Shown here one piece after another: positions 18,849 to 28,603 of a stretch of DNA of 64,000 nt. Numbering within the stretch: position 1 is the first letter of the stretch; each line of letters begins with the position of its first letter. The translations under genes and the position numbers were made by a program. The notes under the pieces are model-generated. The model was not told where the DNA came from. It saw only the letters and a list, made by a program, of their open reading frames with translations, and made no database searches. The stretch is from Alistipes sp. (GTDB taxonomy: Bacteria; Bacteroidota; Bacteroidia; Bacteroidales; Rikenellaceae): the NCBI GenBank assembly GCA_017381935.1, contig JAFOBG010000044.1, positions 1-64,000 of the forward strand, given 5' to 3'.

Positions 18849-20108
18849 ATGGGAGGAACATTCTTCTGTATAATAACGCTGTTTTACATGCTGTTCGGAG
18901 TTCTATTCTACGAGCTGCGTGTATTTACGCATATAGACGAATTAACAACCATATTGATAGCAGCCTATGCATGTCTTAATATGTTCATGCGTAGAATTCC
19001 TCTGAATAAGCCATTTATTATTTGGATGTGCATATCGCTATTTTATCTTATATACTCATTTGTCATAAAGTCCAACGTTCCAGTGGCCATTGTAAATGAC
19101 TTTGTAATGCAGTCTAAACCATATCTGGTATTCTTTGGACTAATGTGTATCAAACCTCGCTTAAAGCCATACCACTATACCATTTTACAGGGTATCTGTT
19201 GGATGAGTATATGTATGCTTATCCTAATATACATACACCACCCTGACGACAGAAAAATAGCCACCCATGGTGTTATGCTAACAGGCGAAGCGTTATCTGC
19301 AGTAGCAATACTTATCGGAACATTATACTATCTGTGTTGTGATAAAGAATCGCTATCTACAAAAGTTACCGCAATACTTATTATGAGTGCAGGTGTTCTA
19401 TCTCCGACATCAAAGTATTGGGGAATTCTTGTTAGTGCTGTCATAATACTATTTTTTGTCAATAAGCCATTAAGGCTCAATCTGAAATATGTACTCTTAG
19501 GTCTTGTAGCGGTTGGAATTATATTCTATGCTGTACAAGAAGAGTTTTTCTACTACTTTGTAGAGGATTTTGAGTACAATGTACGACCAATGTTGTATAT
19601 AAAAATGTGGGATGTCTTAGCCGATTATGTTCCATTTGGAAGTGGCTTTGCCACATATGCTAATCCCGCCTCAATGACATGGTACTCTCCAATATATACC
19701 AAATACAACCTTGACACCATATGGGGTCTTGACCAAGGTAATGAATATCATTTTGCAGCAGATGCATACTATCCTATTTTTGCTCAATTTGGATATGTAG
19801 GCATTGCTCTATTTGTATGGTTCTTTGTCTATCTTTTCAAACAAATGAACAAATTCTACGACCTCACATCCGATATCAAGCGCTACAAAACAGCACTCAT
19901 CATCATAGCCTATATACTTATACAGGCAACATCAAATGCGCTTGCTAATGAGCGATGTATTTTGGCTATGACAATCCTTGTACTTGCTTTATACAAATAC
20001 AAACCTAAGTCAAAACTTACAGCCCTTAATAGTTTCGGTCTTGACTTTGCCAACTTTGCACAAACAACTGAGAATAATAAAAGAGATGAAGATACTGCTC
20101 ATAAATAA
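18849..20108 (+). CDS. O-antigen polymerase/ligase-like membrane protein
   Basis: The 419-residue protein has 10 or more predicted helices and, between late helices, a large periplasmic loop (about 240-300, including GSGFATYANPASMTWY). This is the layout of the Wzy/WaaL superfamily. Sequence conservation is low in this group, so the call rests on topology and on the flippase neighbour. The likely role is polymerising or ligating the rhamnose-containing repeat units made by this operon. Its end overlaps the next gene by 23 bp. Confidence 0.75.
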   Translation: MGGTFFCIITLFYMLFGVLFYELRVFTHIDELTTILIAAYACLNMFMRRIPLNKPFIIWMCISLFYLIYSFVIKSNVPVAIVNDFVMQSKPYLVFFGLMCIKPRLKPYHYTILQGICWMSICMLILIYIHHPDDRKIATHGVMLTGEALSAVAILIGTLYYLCCDKESLSTKVTAILIMSAGVLSPTSKYWGILVSAVIILFFVNKPLRLNLKYVLLGLVAVGIIFYAVQEEFFYYFVEDFEYNVRPMLYIKMWDVLADYVPFGSGFATYANPASMTWYSPIYTKYNLDTIWGLDQGNEYHFAADAYYPIFAQFGYVGIALFVWFFVYLFKQMNKFYDLTSDIKRYKTALIIIAYILIQATSNALANERCILAMTILVLALYKYKPKSKLTALNSFGLDFANFAQTTENNKRDEDTAHK

Positions 20109-21309
20109 TTTCCACTATATTAAAGGTGGTTCAGAGGCTGTATATTTCAATATGGCCCGTATGTTTGTTGAGAATGGCAATCAGGTTATTTTCTTCAGTT
20201 GCTCTGCGGATGAAAATCTAAAAGAGGGAGAGAATAAGTACTTTGTCAAGCCAAATAGTAGTGTAAACCCCGTTTTAGGAGCGATGCGTTATATATATAA
20301 TGGCAATGCAAAACGAGCTTTAGAGCAACTGATTATAGAGCAGCGTCCGGATATTGCACACATCCACCTATTTTGGGGCGGATTATCATCCTCTATCTTA
20401 GGCATACTTAGAAAGCATAAAATACCTATTGTTCATACAGCTCATGATTATCGTCTCATCTGCCCGGCTTATACATTCCGTAGAGTAGATGGTACTGTGT
20501 GTGAGGAGTGTATGACAGGTAACTACATCAACTGTCTAAAATACCGCTGTTCAAAAGGCAGTACTATTAAGAGTGCTCTTATGACAGCCGAGGTATATTT
20601 CCGCAAATGGTTTATTAAGCCTATTAAAGCTATCGACGGTTTTGTTTTTGTAAGCCATTTCAGCTACAATCAGCACCTTAAAGCAATGCCTGAATTAGCA
20701 AACAAACCATGTATTGTAGAGCACAATGCCATTGCTCCTATGCCGCCAAGTGCAATCTCGTCATCTATTAGTGATTACTACCTCTATTTCGGACGTCTAA
20801 GCCATGAAAAAGGGCTAATAACGTTAATTGAGGCATTCTCCAAATTGCCAAATCTAAAATTAAAGATTGTTGGCACCGGTCCTCAAATGCAAGAGTTGCA
20901 GCAGATTGCTCAAAAGCTATCCAACATAGAGTTTTGTGGTTATCAGAGTGGAGAGAAATTGCGTTCAACAATAAGAGACTGCAAAGCTATTATTGTTCCG
21001 TCAGAGTGGTATGAGAACAACCCTATGACTATCATCGAGGCCTCAGCAGCAGGAGTTCCTACCATTGGTGCTACTATTGGAGGTATTCCAGAGATTGTTA
21101 TTGATGGCAAGACCGGATACTTATTTACTCCAAAATGTATAGAGGAACTCATTGATGCTGTAAAGAAGATGGAGGCTCTTACAAGTAAACAATATAAAGA
21201 GATGAGTGATAATTGCCAAGCACTTGCCGCAGAGAAGTTCTCACAACAGGCTCTATATCCAAGAATAATTGATTTTTACAACTCAATATTAGCAAATTAT
21301 GACGCTTAA
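20086..21309 (+). CDS. Family 4 glycosyltransferase
   Basis: The 407-residue GT-B enzyme starts KILLINNFHYIKGGSEAVYF, a donor-fold loop typical of GT4. YFGRLSHEKGL and the C-terminal PSEWYENNPMTIIEASAAG (E-x7-E region) bind the nucleotide sugar. A cysteine-rich stretch (ICPAY, CEECMTGNYINCLKYRC, about 125-160) is seen in some GT4 proteins and may bind metal. I start at the ATG at 20086 because upstream codons in frame only duplicate the end of the Wzy-like gene. The sugar is unknown. It overlaps the next gene by 11 bp. Confidence 0.88.
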   Translation: MKILLINNFHYIKGGSEAVYFNMARMFVENGNQVIFFSCSADENLKEGENKYFVKPNSSVNPVLGAMRYIYNGNAKRALEQLIIEQRPDIAHIHLFWGGLSSSILGILRKHKIPIVHTAHDYRLICPAYTFRRVDGTVCEECMTGNYINCLKYRCSKGSTIKSALMTAEVYFRKWFIKPIKAIDGFVFVSHFSYNQHLKAMPELANKPCIVEHNAIAPMPPSAISSSISDYYLYFGRLSHEKGLITLIEAFSKLPNLKLKIVGTGPQMQELQQIAQKLSNIEFCGYQSGEKLRSTIRDCKAIIVPSEWYENNPMTIIEASAAGVPTIGATIGGIPEIVIDGKTGYLFTPKCIEELIDAVKKMEALTSKQYKEMSDNCQALAAEKFSQQALYPRIIDFYNSILANYDA

Positions 21310-21766
21310 ACAGAGGGGAATCAACCTTGACATATCACACTTAAAGGCCGTTTTCTTCTTTGCATTGGCAAGAATTCCGATGCCAAGAACTTGGCGCAAA
21401 GTATTTATTAGAGCTGCCGGCGTACAACTAACCGGAAAGAAATACTTTATAGCTCGTGATGTGCAATTTGACAGTATGCATCCTCAGAATATTACTATTC
21501 ATAATGATGCACACATTGCATCTGGTGTCAGGATGTTGACCCATCGTCTTGACACCTCTAACCCAGATAGAGAAGATATTCATTTTATCGAGGGCCACAT
21601 AACAATAGGTGAACACGCCTTTATAGGGAGTGGTACTATTATTACCGGAGAAATTACAATTGGCCGTAGCGCTATTATTGGCGCAGGCAGTGTAGTAACA
21701 AAGTCTGTTGGCGATTATGAGATATGGGCCGGAAATCCTGCTAAATTTATCAAACGAAGACCTTAG
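21299..21766 (+). CDS. Left-handed beta-helix acyltransferase (hexapeptide repeat)
   Basis: The 155-residue protein shows hexapeptide repeats (ITIGEHAFIGSGTIITGEITIGRSAIIGAGSVV) and ends IWAGNPAKFIKRRP, as in LacA/Maa/WcaB-like O-acetyltransferases. It probably acetylates a sugar of the glycan made by this operon. The ATG lies within the end of the GT4 gene (11-bp overlap), so the two are translationally coupled. Confidence 0.85.
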   Translation: MTLKQRGINLDISHLKAVFFFALARIPMPRTWRKVFIRAAGVQLTGKKYFIARDVQFDSMHPQNITIHNDAHIASGVRMLTHRLDTSNPDREDIHFIEGHITIGEHAFIGSGTIITGEITIGRSAIIGAGSVVTKSVGDYEIWAGNPAKFIKRRP

Positions 21767-21767
21767 C

Positions 21768-22862
21768 ATGTTAGTATCTAAGCACACAGAGGAGCGATTA
21801 TTTGCATTATTAAGGAGTGCTCTTTTTGACAAAGAGATTAATATCTCACTCTTTGAAGATATTACAAATGAAGATTGGCTAGAGATATATAATACAGCTC
21901 TTGACCAGGGGGTACTTGCGTTTACATACGATGCTATAAAGCAAGTACCAAGTACAATGCATCCAGACATTGAGTTAAAAATTCAGTGGGCATATAATGT
22001 TGACCATATAGAGAAACTGTTCAATCGCCAACTATCTGCTGCTAAAAGTTTGGTAGATATTCTTTCGAGTGATGCTATCAATACAATGATTCTCAAAGGT
22101 CTTTCGCTTGCATCTCTATACCCCACTCCATCACACAGGCAATCCGGAGATATTGATGTTTATCTGATGGGCGATTACAAGAGAGGCAACTCTATAATAT
22201 CAAAGAAGGGGATAAAAGTCAAATATGATTTTTTTGTACACTCCGAGTTCGGCATAAATGGTATAAATGTAGAAAATCATCTCTATTTTGTCAACCCAAA
22301 TGTCAATAAAACCGGAATGCGAGTACAAGAGCTACTATCTCAAATATCATCTACCCTACCGCACCCTATAGTAGAGGGAGCATTGATGCCATCGCCCGAG
22401 TTTAATGCTCTATTCCTTACCCGCCACTCAAGTTGGCATTATGCTCGTGAAGGCGTACATCTTCGCGAAGTATGCGATTGGTCTATATTCCTCCAAAAGA
22501 GTGGTGAGAGTTTAGATAAAAAGAGTATAGTTGCAATGCTTAGAGAGTGCGGTCTGGAGCGATATGCATCTATAATGACAACTATTGCAAGAAAGTATCT
22601 TGATATTAACGTCTCTTTACCTTTCGACAACACTTATGACCAATTAGCTGAACGAGTTAAAGAGGATATTTTCACATTTGAAAATCCTGAGAAGCATAGG
22701 CGAAGTGGAGTGATGAAAGTTTTCTTCTGCAAGATACGCAACCGCATATCCCGAAAATGGTGCTACGATCTTGTAGTTCCAGATAGCTATTGGGGGAATA
22801 TATGGTACTCTATAAAGGGATATATACTACATCCGTTTGCCATTTTTAAGGCTAAGCTATAG
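21768..22862 (+). CDS. NTP_transf_5-type nucleotidyltransferase-like protein
   Basis: The 364-residue protein matches the uncharacterised nucleotidyltransferase family (Pfam NTP_transf_5): LKGLSLASLYPTPSHRQSGDIDVYL contains the conserved K-G...R..GDIDV pattern of a pol-beta-like active site. The remainder is alpha-helical with HSSWHYAREGVHLREVCDW. Members often sit in surface-polysaccharide clusters, but the acceptor is not known. I start at the ATG at 21768, 1 nt after the acyltransferase stop, rather than at the upstream in-frame codon inside that gene. It is the last gene of the operon; no clear terminator was seen before the argS promoter. Confidence 0.75.
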   Translation: MLVSKHTEERLFALLRSALFDKEINISLFEDITNEDWLEIYNTALDQGVLAFTYDAIKQVPSTMHPDIELKIQWAYNVDHIEKLFNRQLSAAKSLVDILSSDAINTMILKGLSLASLYPTPSHRQSGDIDVYLMGDYKRGNSIISKKGIKVKYDFFVHSEFGINGINVENHLYFVNPNVNKTGMRVQELLSQISSTLPHPIVEGALMPSPEFNALFLTRHSSWHYAREGVHLREVCDWSIFLQKSGESLDKKSIVAMLRECGLERYASIMTTIARKYLDINVSLPFDNTYDQLAERVKEDIFTFENPEKHRRSGVMKVFFCKIRNRISRKWCYDLVVPDSYWGNIWYSIKGYILHPFAIFKAKL

Positions 22863-22898
22863 AGTATTATACTATTTTGTACTTTACGAACTTTTCAC

Positions 22899-22906
22899 TA
22901 CCTTTG
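22899..22906 (+). promoter_or_regulatory. -7 promoter element of argS-obgE
   Basis: TACCTTTG with TTTG about 20 nt upstream (22876-22879); 22 nt before argS. Confidence 0.7.
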
Positions 22907-22927
22907 CGCATTAAAAAATAGACAATT

Positions 22928-24706
22928 ATGAATATTGATAATTACATTTCTAAAATTGTACTTGAGATTGTTTCAGGCCTTTATGGAGAGGTTACTCCGG
23001 CTCAGATTCAGATACAGAAAACTCGCAAAGAGTTTGAGGGGGATTACACCCTTGTTACATTTCCACTTCTAAAGCTGTCAAGGAAGTCTCCTGAAGCTAC
23101 AGCAACAGAAATTGGAGAGAAACTTGTCCAGAATATTGCTCATATTAGTGGTTTTAATGTTATTAAGGGTTTCCTTAATATCTCTCTTAGTCCTGAGTTT
23201 TGGAGAGGTTGCTTTAAAGATATTATTGATAGTAATAATTATGGTCAAGCCGCATCTACAGGTAAGACCATCATGGTTGAGTACTCTTCTCCAAATACAA
23301 ACAAGCCACTACATTTAGGCCATATCCGTAATAATTTGCTCGGATACTCTGTCTCTCAGATTCTTGCAGCAAACGGCCACAATGTAATCAAAGCCAACCT
23401 TGTCAATGACCGTGGCATTCATATCTGCAAGTCTATGGTGGCATGGTTACGCTATGGTAATGGCGAGACTCCTCAGTCTTCAGGCAAGAAGGGTGATCAC
23501 CTTGTTGGAGACTATTATGTAGAGTTTGACAAGCATTACAAAGCTGAGATTGCAGAACTAATTGCAGTAGGTAAGAGTGAGGATGAGGCAAAAAAGAGTG
23601 CCCCTATTCTGCTTGAGGCTCAAGAGATGTTGCGTAAATGGGAGGCAAAAGACCCTAATGTACGTGCTCTTTGGGAGCAGATGAACGGATGGGTGTATGA
23701 GGGCTTTGATGTAACATATAAGGCTCTTGGTGTTGATTTCGACAAAGTTTACTACGAGTCTCAGACATACCTATTAGGCAAGAGTATTGTTGCAGAGGGT
23801 CTTGAGAAGGGTATCTTCTTTAAAAAAGAGGATGGCTCTGTTTGGATTGACCTTACAGCAGATGGTCTTGACCAGAAACTACTTCTGCGTGGAGACGGCA
23901 CATCAGTATATATGACTCAGGACTTAGGTACTGCCCTTGAGCGTTTTGAGAAGAATAATCTTGATGGTATTACATACGTTGTAGGAAATGAACAGAACTA
24001 CCACTTCCAAGTACTCAAATTAGTACTCAAAAAGTTAGGATATGAGTGGAGTGATGATATTTATCACCTCTCTTATGGAATGGTTGAACTTCCTGAGGGT
24101 AAGATGAAATCAAGAGAAGGTACAGTTGTTGATGCTGATGACCTTATCGATAAGATGGTTGACACTGCTCGTGAGATGTCGGCAGAGCTCGGCAAACTCG
24201 ATGGTTGCACAGAGGAGGAGGCTGAGAAGATTTGCACTATGATTGGTCTTGGAGCTCTCAAGTACTTCATTCTCAAGGTTGACCCTAAGAAGACCATGCT
24301 ATTTGACCCTCGTGAGAGTATCGACTTTAACGGAAATACAGGACCGTTTATCCAATATACGCACGCACGTATCTGTTCTGTATTACGTAAGGCTGAGGAG
24401 CAAGGTATAGAGTATAGTCAACCTGTGCAGGCTGAGTTTGTGCCGGCTGAGATTGAGATTATCAAGATGCTTACAGACTACCCTCAGACTGTTGCTACTG
24501 CTGCAGAGAGTTTCTCTCCATCTGTTATTGCAGCATATGCATACGAGTTGTGTAAACTCTTCAATGGTTACTATCACGACCACTCTATACTCCGTGAGCA
24601 GTGCGAAAATACAAAACGTATGCGTCTGCAACTTGCAGCACAAACTGCACGTATAATCCGTACAGCAATGGCTCTATTAGGTATTGAAGTTCCAGAAAGA
24701 ATGTAA
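22928..24706 (+). CDS. argS: Arginine-tRNA ligase
   Basis: The 592-residue class I synthetase charges tRNA-Arg. It has the N-terminal Arg_S domain, the HIGH-type motif PLHLGHIRNNL (about 130), the KMSKS-region GKMKSREG (about 393) and a C-terminal DALR anticodon-binding domain. Full length for the family. obgE follows after 3 nt and has no separate promoter that I can see. Confidence 0.97.
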   Translation: MNIDNYISKIVLEIVSGLYGEVTPAQIQIQKTRKEFEGDYTLVTFPLLKLSRKSPEATATEIGEKLVQNIAHISGFNVIKGFLNISLSPEFWRGCFKDIIDSNNYGQAASTGKTIMVEYSSPNTNKPLHLGHIRNNLLGYSVSQILAANGHNVIKANLVNDRGIHICKSMVAWLRYGNGETPQSSGKKGDHLVGDYYVEFDKHYKAEIAELIAVGKSEDEAKKSAPILLEAQEMLRKWEAKDPNVRALWEQMNGWVYEGFDVTYKALGVDFDKVYYESQTYLLGKSIVAEGLEKGIFFKKEDGSVWIDLTADGLDQKLLLRGDGTSVYMTQDLGTALERFEKNNLDGITYVVGNEQNYHFQVLKLVLKKLGYEWSDDIYHLSYGMVELPEGKMKSREGTVVDADDLIDKMVDTAREMSAELGKLDGCTEEEAEKICTMIGLGALKYFILKVDPKKTMLFDPRESIDFNGNTGPFIQYTHARICSVLRKAEEQGIEYSQPVQAEFVPAEIEIIKMLTDYPQTVATAAESFSPSVIAAYAYELCKLFNGYYHDHSILREQCENTKRMRLQLAAQTARIIRTAMALLGIEVPERM

Positions 24707-24709
24707 TCT

Positions 24710-25723
24710 ATGGCATCATCTAACTTTGTTGACTATGTAAAGATATTTGCTCGTTCAGGACATGGGGGAGCAGGCTCTGCACACTTTCGCCGAGAGAAGT
24801 TTGTAGCCTTCGGAGGTCCCGATGGTGGAGACGGTGGTAAAGGTGGTAGTATTATACTCAAGGGCGATAGCCAATATTGGACTCTGATTCACCTCAAGTA
24901 TCAACGACACCAATTTGCCGAGGATGGACAATGTGGCTCAGGAGCACGTTCAAGCGGTAAGGATGCAAAGGATATTATCATACCTGTACCACTTGGCACT
25001 GTAGCACGCCGTCTTGTTGAGACTGAAGATGGAGAGACTGAACTTGAATACGTTGGAGAGGTTACAGAGAATGGCGAGGAGTTAGTTCTTCTCAAAGGTG
25101 GTCGTGGAGGCCTTGGTAATTGGCACTTTAAGACCGCTACAAATCAGGCACCTCGATATGCACAACCCGGAGAGGAGGGTGATGAGGGAGCCTTTATTCT
25201 TGAGCTAAAGGTACTTGCTGACGTTGGTTTGGTTGGTTTTCCTAATGCGGGTAAAAGCACACTGCTTTCTGTCGTATCTGCAGCAAAACCAAAAATTGCA
25301 AATTACGCTTTTACAACTCTTGAGCCAAACTTAGGCATTGTAGAGGTACGAGATGGCCACTCTTTTGTAATGGCGGACATTCCTGGTATTATTGAAGGTG
25401 CACATGAGGGTAAAGGTTTAGGAACTCGCTTTTTGCGTCATATTGAGCGAAACTCTATCCTACTCTTTATGGTTCCTGCAGATAGCGACGATATAAAGCA
25501 TGATTATCAAGTACTATTAGGCGAGTTGACTCAATACAACCCAGAACTACTTGATAAGGAGCGCCTACTTGCAATTACTAAGTGCGATATGCTTGATGAA
25601 GAGCTGATTGAGCAGATGAAATCTGAGCTGCCGGAGGATATTGAAACTGTCTTTATCTCCTCTGTTGCAGGTTTGAATATCCAGCAACTTAAAGATAAGA
25701 TTTGGGCAGCTCTTCAAAGATAG
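24710..25723 (+). CDS. obgE: GTPase Obg/CgtA
   Basis: The 337-residue protein has the glycine-rich Obg fold (about 1-158, [16 protein letters not shown]) and a G domain with G1 [12 protein letters not shown]3 DIPGIIEG and the G4 region ITKCD. It lacks the C-terminal OCT domain found in some Gram-positive Obg proteins, which is normal for this phylum. It acts in late 50S ribosome assembly and stress signalling in the cytoplasm. It forms an operon with argS and ends at a strong terminator. Confidence 0.96.
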   Translation: MASSNFVDYVKIFARSGHGGAGSAHFRREKFVAFGGPDGGDGGKGGSIILKGDSQYWTLIHLKYQRHQFAEDGQCGSGARSSGKDAKDIIIPVPLGTVARRLVETEDGETELEYVGEVTENGEELVLLKGGRGGLGNWHFKTATNQAPRYAQPGEEGDEGAFILELKVLADVGLVGFPNAGKSTLLSVVSAAKPKIANYAFTTLEPNLGIVEVRDGHSFVMADIPGIIEGAHEGKGLGTRFLRHIERNSILLFMVPADSDDIKHDYQVLLGELTQYNPELLDKERLLAITKCDMLDEELIEQMKSELPEDIETVFISSVAGLNIQQLKDKIWAALQR

Positions 25724-25738
25724 CTACTCTAAATAACT

Positions 25739-25768
25739 AATAAAGCCTGTCGTTTGACAGGCTTTATT
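25739..25768. terminator. Bidirectional terminator between obgE and BspA-like gene 2
   Basis: A 13-bp perfect stem AATAAAGCCTGTC/GACAGGCTTTATT with a GTTT loop. The flanks allow use by both convergent genes. Confidence 0.85.
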
Positions 25769-25777
25769 AATTTATAA

Positions 25778-28504
25778 TTAGAATGGGATTGCAAAAATCT
25801 TCGATGAGTATATATTCCAACCATCTGCAGCCTTATACTCTCCCACAGATGACTCTGGCACAAATATCTTCACATTATCGCCATCTATAGGATAATTGAA
25901 TGGCCACCAATCCTCTCCAGACTTTATGGCTGTAGGAGGTGTAGTTGGCAGGCAACGTACATTTAATGTTTTACCACTACTATAATATTGGCAGAATGCC
26001 GCATGTCCGATAGTCTCCACACTCTGAGGAATTGTTATCTCCTCAATAGAGGTTGCATTAAAAGCATACTCTCCAAGATGTTTAACATTACTTCCTAATG
26101 ATACCTCCTTCAGTTCTATACACTCATTGAAAGTGTAAGGTTCAATAGAGGTAACACCACTTCCAATAGATACACTAACCAATTCGCTACGACTAAAAGC
26201 CCCCTGGCCCAATATTACTACACTACCAGGAATTTTCACACTAGTTAATGGTGTTGCACCGAAAGCTCCATCTCTAATCTCCTCAACTCCATAAGGAATA
26301 GTAACCTCTGTCAAACCGCTATTGCGAAATGCACCCATACTAATTATTCTCAAGCTACTTGGCAGTTTAATAGTACTTAAATTCCAGCACGCAGCAAAAG
26401 CGTCATTATCAATAACCTCAAGTTGAGAGCTTAGAGTAACACTATTTAAATTTAGGCAACTATAAAATGCAGCCTCACCAATTATTTTAACGCTACCAGG
26501 AATAGTAACACTCTGAAGAGTTTGGCTATTTGCAAATGCGGTATAACCAATCACTTCAATATCTCTGTCAAAAGTCATAATACCTACGCCATTTTCATAA
26601 GTATTAGATATAACTCTTGCCAAGAAACCCTCTTCATTGTATAATGGTTCAATATCTTGAGTGGTAGTTGTGTACCAAATTTCATTAGAATTAGGACTGG
26701 AGTTCTCTCCACTACTACCACTTTGTATAAATGGCCAATAGTGTTGCCAATCTGTTCGTTGCTTATAGATTTCGAGAGCCTCTCCTGGCACATATATAGT
26801 AAATCCATTACGGCTACTACTTATAGAAAACTCGCCCAATGTCGGAGGAGTAATCGGTTCACAATACACAGTTAACAGATTACTGCATGAAAAAGCATAA
26901 CTTCGAATCTCTTTCACACTTGCCGGAATAATTACACTCTCCAAGCTACCGCAATAATCAAATGCAGCCTCTCCAATAATCTCTACAGAGCCCATATTAA
27001 CATCTGTCAGCAAGTCGCACCAACAGAATGCCTGCTCTCCAATCTCAGTTGTTCCGCTTTCAATAGTAGCAGACTTAAGAGCTCTGCAGGACATAAAGGC
27101 TGAATGTCCAATAGTCTTTACATGCCCAGGAATTGTTATACTCACAAGTTCCGCATCCATAAATGCACCCTTTCCAATCGCTGTTACGCTTTGCGGAATA
27201 TTATATGATTGCAGCCCTGCAGGTGCAAATACATTCAGCACACCATCAATAACTAAACAACGCTTATCAGATGTTGCAAATTTACCATTAAACTCATTCA
27301 ATAATGGGCTATCATAAAAAGCAAGTGGTGCAATTGAGTTTACACTTTGACCTATTGTAACACTCTTTAGGTTGAAACATGTCTCAAATGCGCCTTCTTC
27401 AATTTCTGTAACAGCATCAGGAACAACAACACTTGTAAGAGCATTTAACTGTGCAAAGGCCATATATCCAATCTTAGTTACAGGGCCATCAAAAGTTATT
27501 ATACCATTACCTGTGGTCTCATCATACTCGTTAGAGACAATATTTGCACCAAATCTATTACCACTTCCACTTGTAGTGTTCTGACCATGAGGTTCTATCT
27601 TAGCTGTTGCTGTATAGTATATCTTCCAAGTATCAGGAGCTTCAGGAGTCTCAAAAGTGGTCTTGAGGCTCTTCATTGGCTGGATTTTATTACGCTCAAC
27701 AGTATAGCTATTATTAGTAGTCTGTTTGAAAATTTGTCCATTTATATCTGTTACTACAATTGAAAAGCCCTCGGAAAAGGTTAATGTTGGCAAGACAAAC
27801 CAGAATATTGTTGGACTATCTGCATTTTTGCTAAGTTTTACGCCCTCGCCACAGTCAAGAGTAATGGTTGTATATGCTGTAGTTGCCATTTCTACAACCG
27901 GATACCCGCCATAAGAAGAGATAATAGTAGCCTTTCCTGCAATTCTCTCTTCTCTATTACCCTTTAATTCAATACTCTGAACCGTAACATCATCTCCATA
28001 TAGCTGAACGTTAAGATAGCCGCCAACGTTCTTAAAGCGTAATACATTATCATCTTTACCACTCGTTACAGCAACCATTGTATTGTCGCCAAGGCCAAAA
28101 GAGTTTTCAGCATAGCTCTGTTCTGCAGGCATATCAAACGAAATAACACCATCTGCAGAGATTGATGTGCTCTCTTTATAAGGATATACTGCATAATTAT
28201 TATCAAGTTCTACCCCTGTAACAACATCCTCAGTTATCTTTTCAAACGCCCCATTATCAGCACCTGTCTCTCCCTTAAAACGATACTTTAGATTGTAATT
28301 TACTGAGAAATATGATATTTCATCATCTCTATTCCAGCGTTGATCCATACCATTCTCAACATATGTACGAGAATCTGGCAATTCAAATTCTGCATAGATA
28401 ATTTCTGGAGCTGTTAGTAGTTGATTAACCTTATCATTCTGCTCAAAATTAGAACATGATATTGCCAATAGCCAAACAAAGGCACAAACAATTATATTTC
28501 TCAT
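25778..28504 (-). CDS. BspA-like leucine-rich-repeat lipoprotein with fimbrillin-like N-terminus (BspA 2)
   Basis: The 908-residue protein has lipobox LAISC (Cys17). Residues about 35-290 look like a fimbrillin/Mfa-type domain: RTYVENG, RWNRDDEISYFS, then NYAVYPYKES. Two LRR_5 blocks follow (about 310-590 and 630-905), each opened by a beta segment (KIYYTATAKIEP or EIWYTTTTQDIEP) and closed by the same cap (VYCEPITPP or VRCLPTTPP, then a FTIYVPGEALEIYK-like module). The repeats are diverged, unlike those of BspA 1. The combination suggests a cell-surface adhesin, possibly pilus-related; that is inference. The gene is monocistronic. Confidence 0.88.
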   Translation of the reverse strand: MRNIIVCAFVWLLAISCSNFEQNDKVNQLLTAPEIIYAEFELPDSRTYVENGMDQRWNRDDEISYFSVNYNLKYRFKGETGADNGAFEKITEDVVTGVELDNNYAVYPYKESTSISADGVISFDMPAEQSYAENSFGLGDNTMVAVTSGKDDNVLRFKNVGGYLNVQLYGDDVTVQSIELKGNREERIAGKATIISSYGGYPVVEMATTAYTTITLDCGEGVKLSKNADSPTIFWFVLPTLTFSEGFSIVVTDINGQIFKQTTNNSYTVERNKIQPMKSLKTTFETPEAPDTWKIYYTATAKIEPHGQNTTSGSGNRFGANIVSNEYDETTGNGIITFDGPVTKIGYMAFAQLNALTSVVVPDAVTEIEEGAFETCFNLKSVTIGQSVNSIAPLAFYDSPLLNEFNGKFATSDKRCLVIDGVLNVFAPAGLQSYNIPQSVTAIGKGAFMDAELVSITIPGHVKTIGHSAFMSCRALKSATIESGTTEIGEQAFCWCDLLTDVNMGSVEIIGEAAFDYCGSLESVIIPASVKEIRSYAFSCSNLLTVYCEPITPPTLGEFSISSSRNGFTIYVPGEALEIYKQRTDWQHYWPFIQSGSSGENSSPNSNEIWYTTTTQDIEPLYNEEGFLARVISNTYENGVGIMTFDRDIEVIGYTAFANSQTLQSVTIPGSVKIIGEAAFYSCLNLNSVTLSSQLEVIDNDAFAACWNLSTIKLPSSLRIISMGAFRNSGLTEVTIPYGVEEIRDGAFGATPLTSVKIPGSVVILGQGAFSRSELVSVSIGSGVTSIEPYTFNECIELKEVSLGSNVKHLGEYAFNATSIEEITIPQSVETIGHAAFCQYYSSGKTLNVRCLPTTPPTAIKSGEDWWPFNYPIDGDNVKIFVPESSVGEYKAADGWNIYSSKIFAIPF

Positions 28505-28531
28505 TTTTCGATAAATTAGCTAATTATATTA

Positions 28532-28539
28532 CAAAAGTA
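28532..28539 (-). promoter_or_regulatory. -7 promoter element of BspA-like gene 2
   Basis: Minus strand TACTTTTG (TAnnTTTG), 27 nt before the ATG at 28504. Confidence 0.55.
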
Positions 28540-28541
28540 TT

Positions 28542-28579
28542 AAAAAAATCGTCTTCCACAAAAAAATGAAAGACGATTT
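28542..28579 (-). terminator. Terminator of the mscS-DUF5606 operon
   Basis: A 10-bp stem AAATCGTCTT/AAGACGATTT (28546-28555 with 28570-28579). On the minus strand it is followed by a T-run. It ends just upstream of the next gene's promoter. Confidence 0.7.
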
Positions 28580-28603
28580 AATAAATTCCTATTCTACAAT
28601 AGC

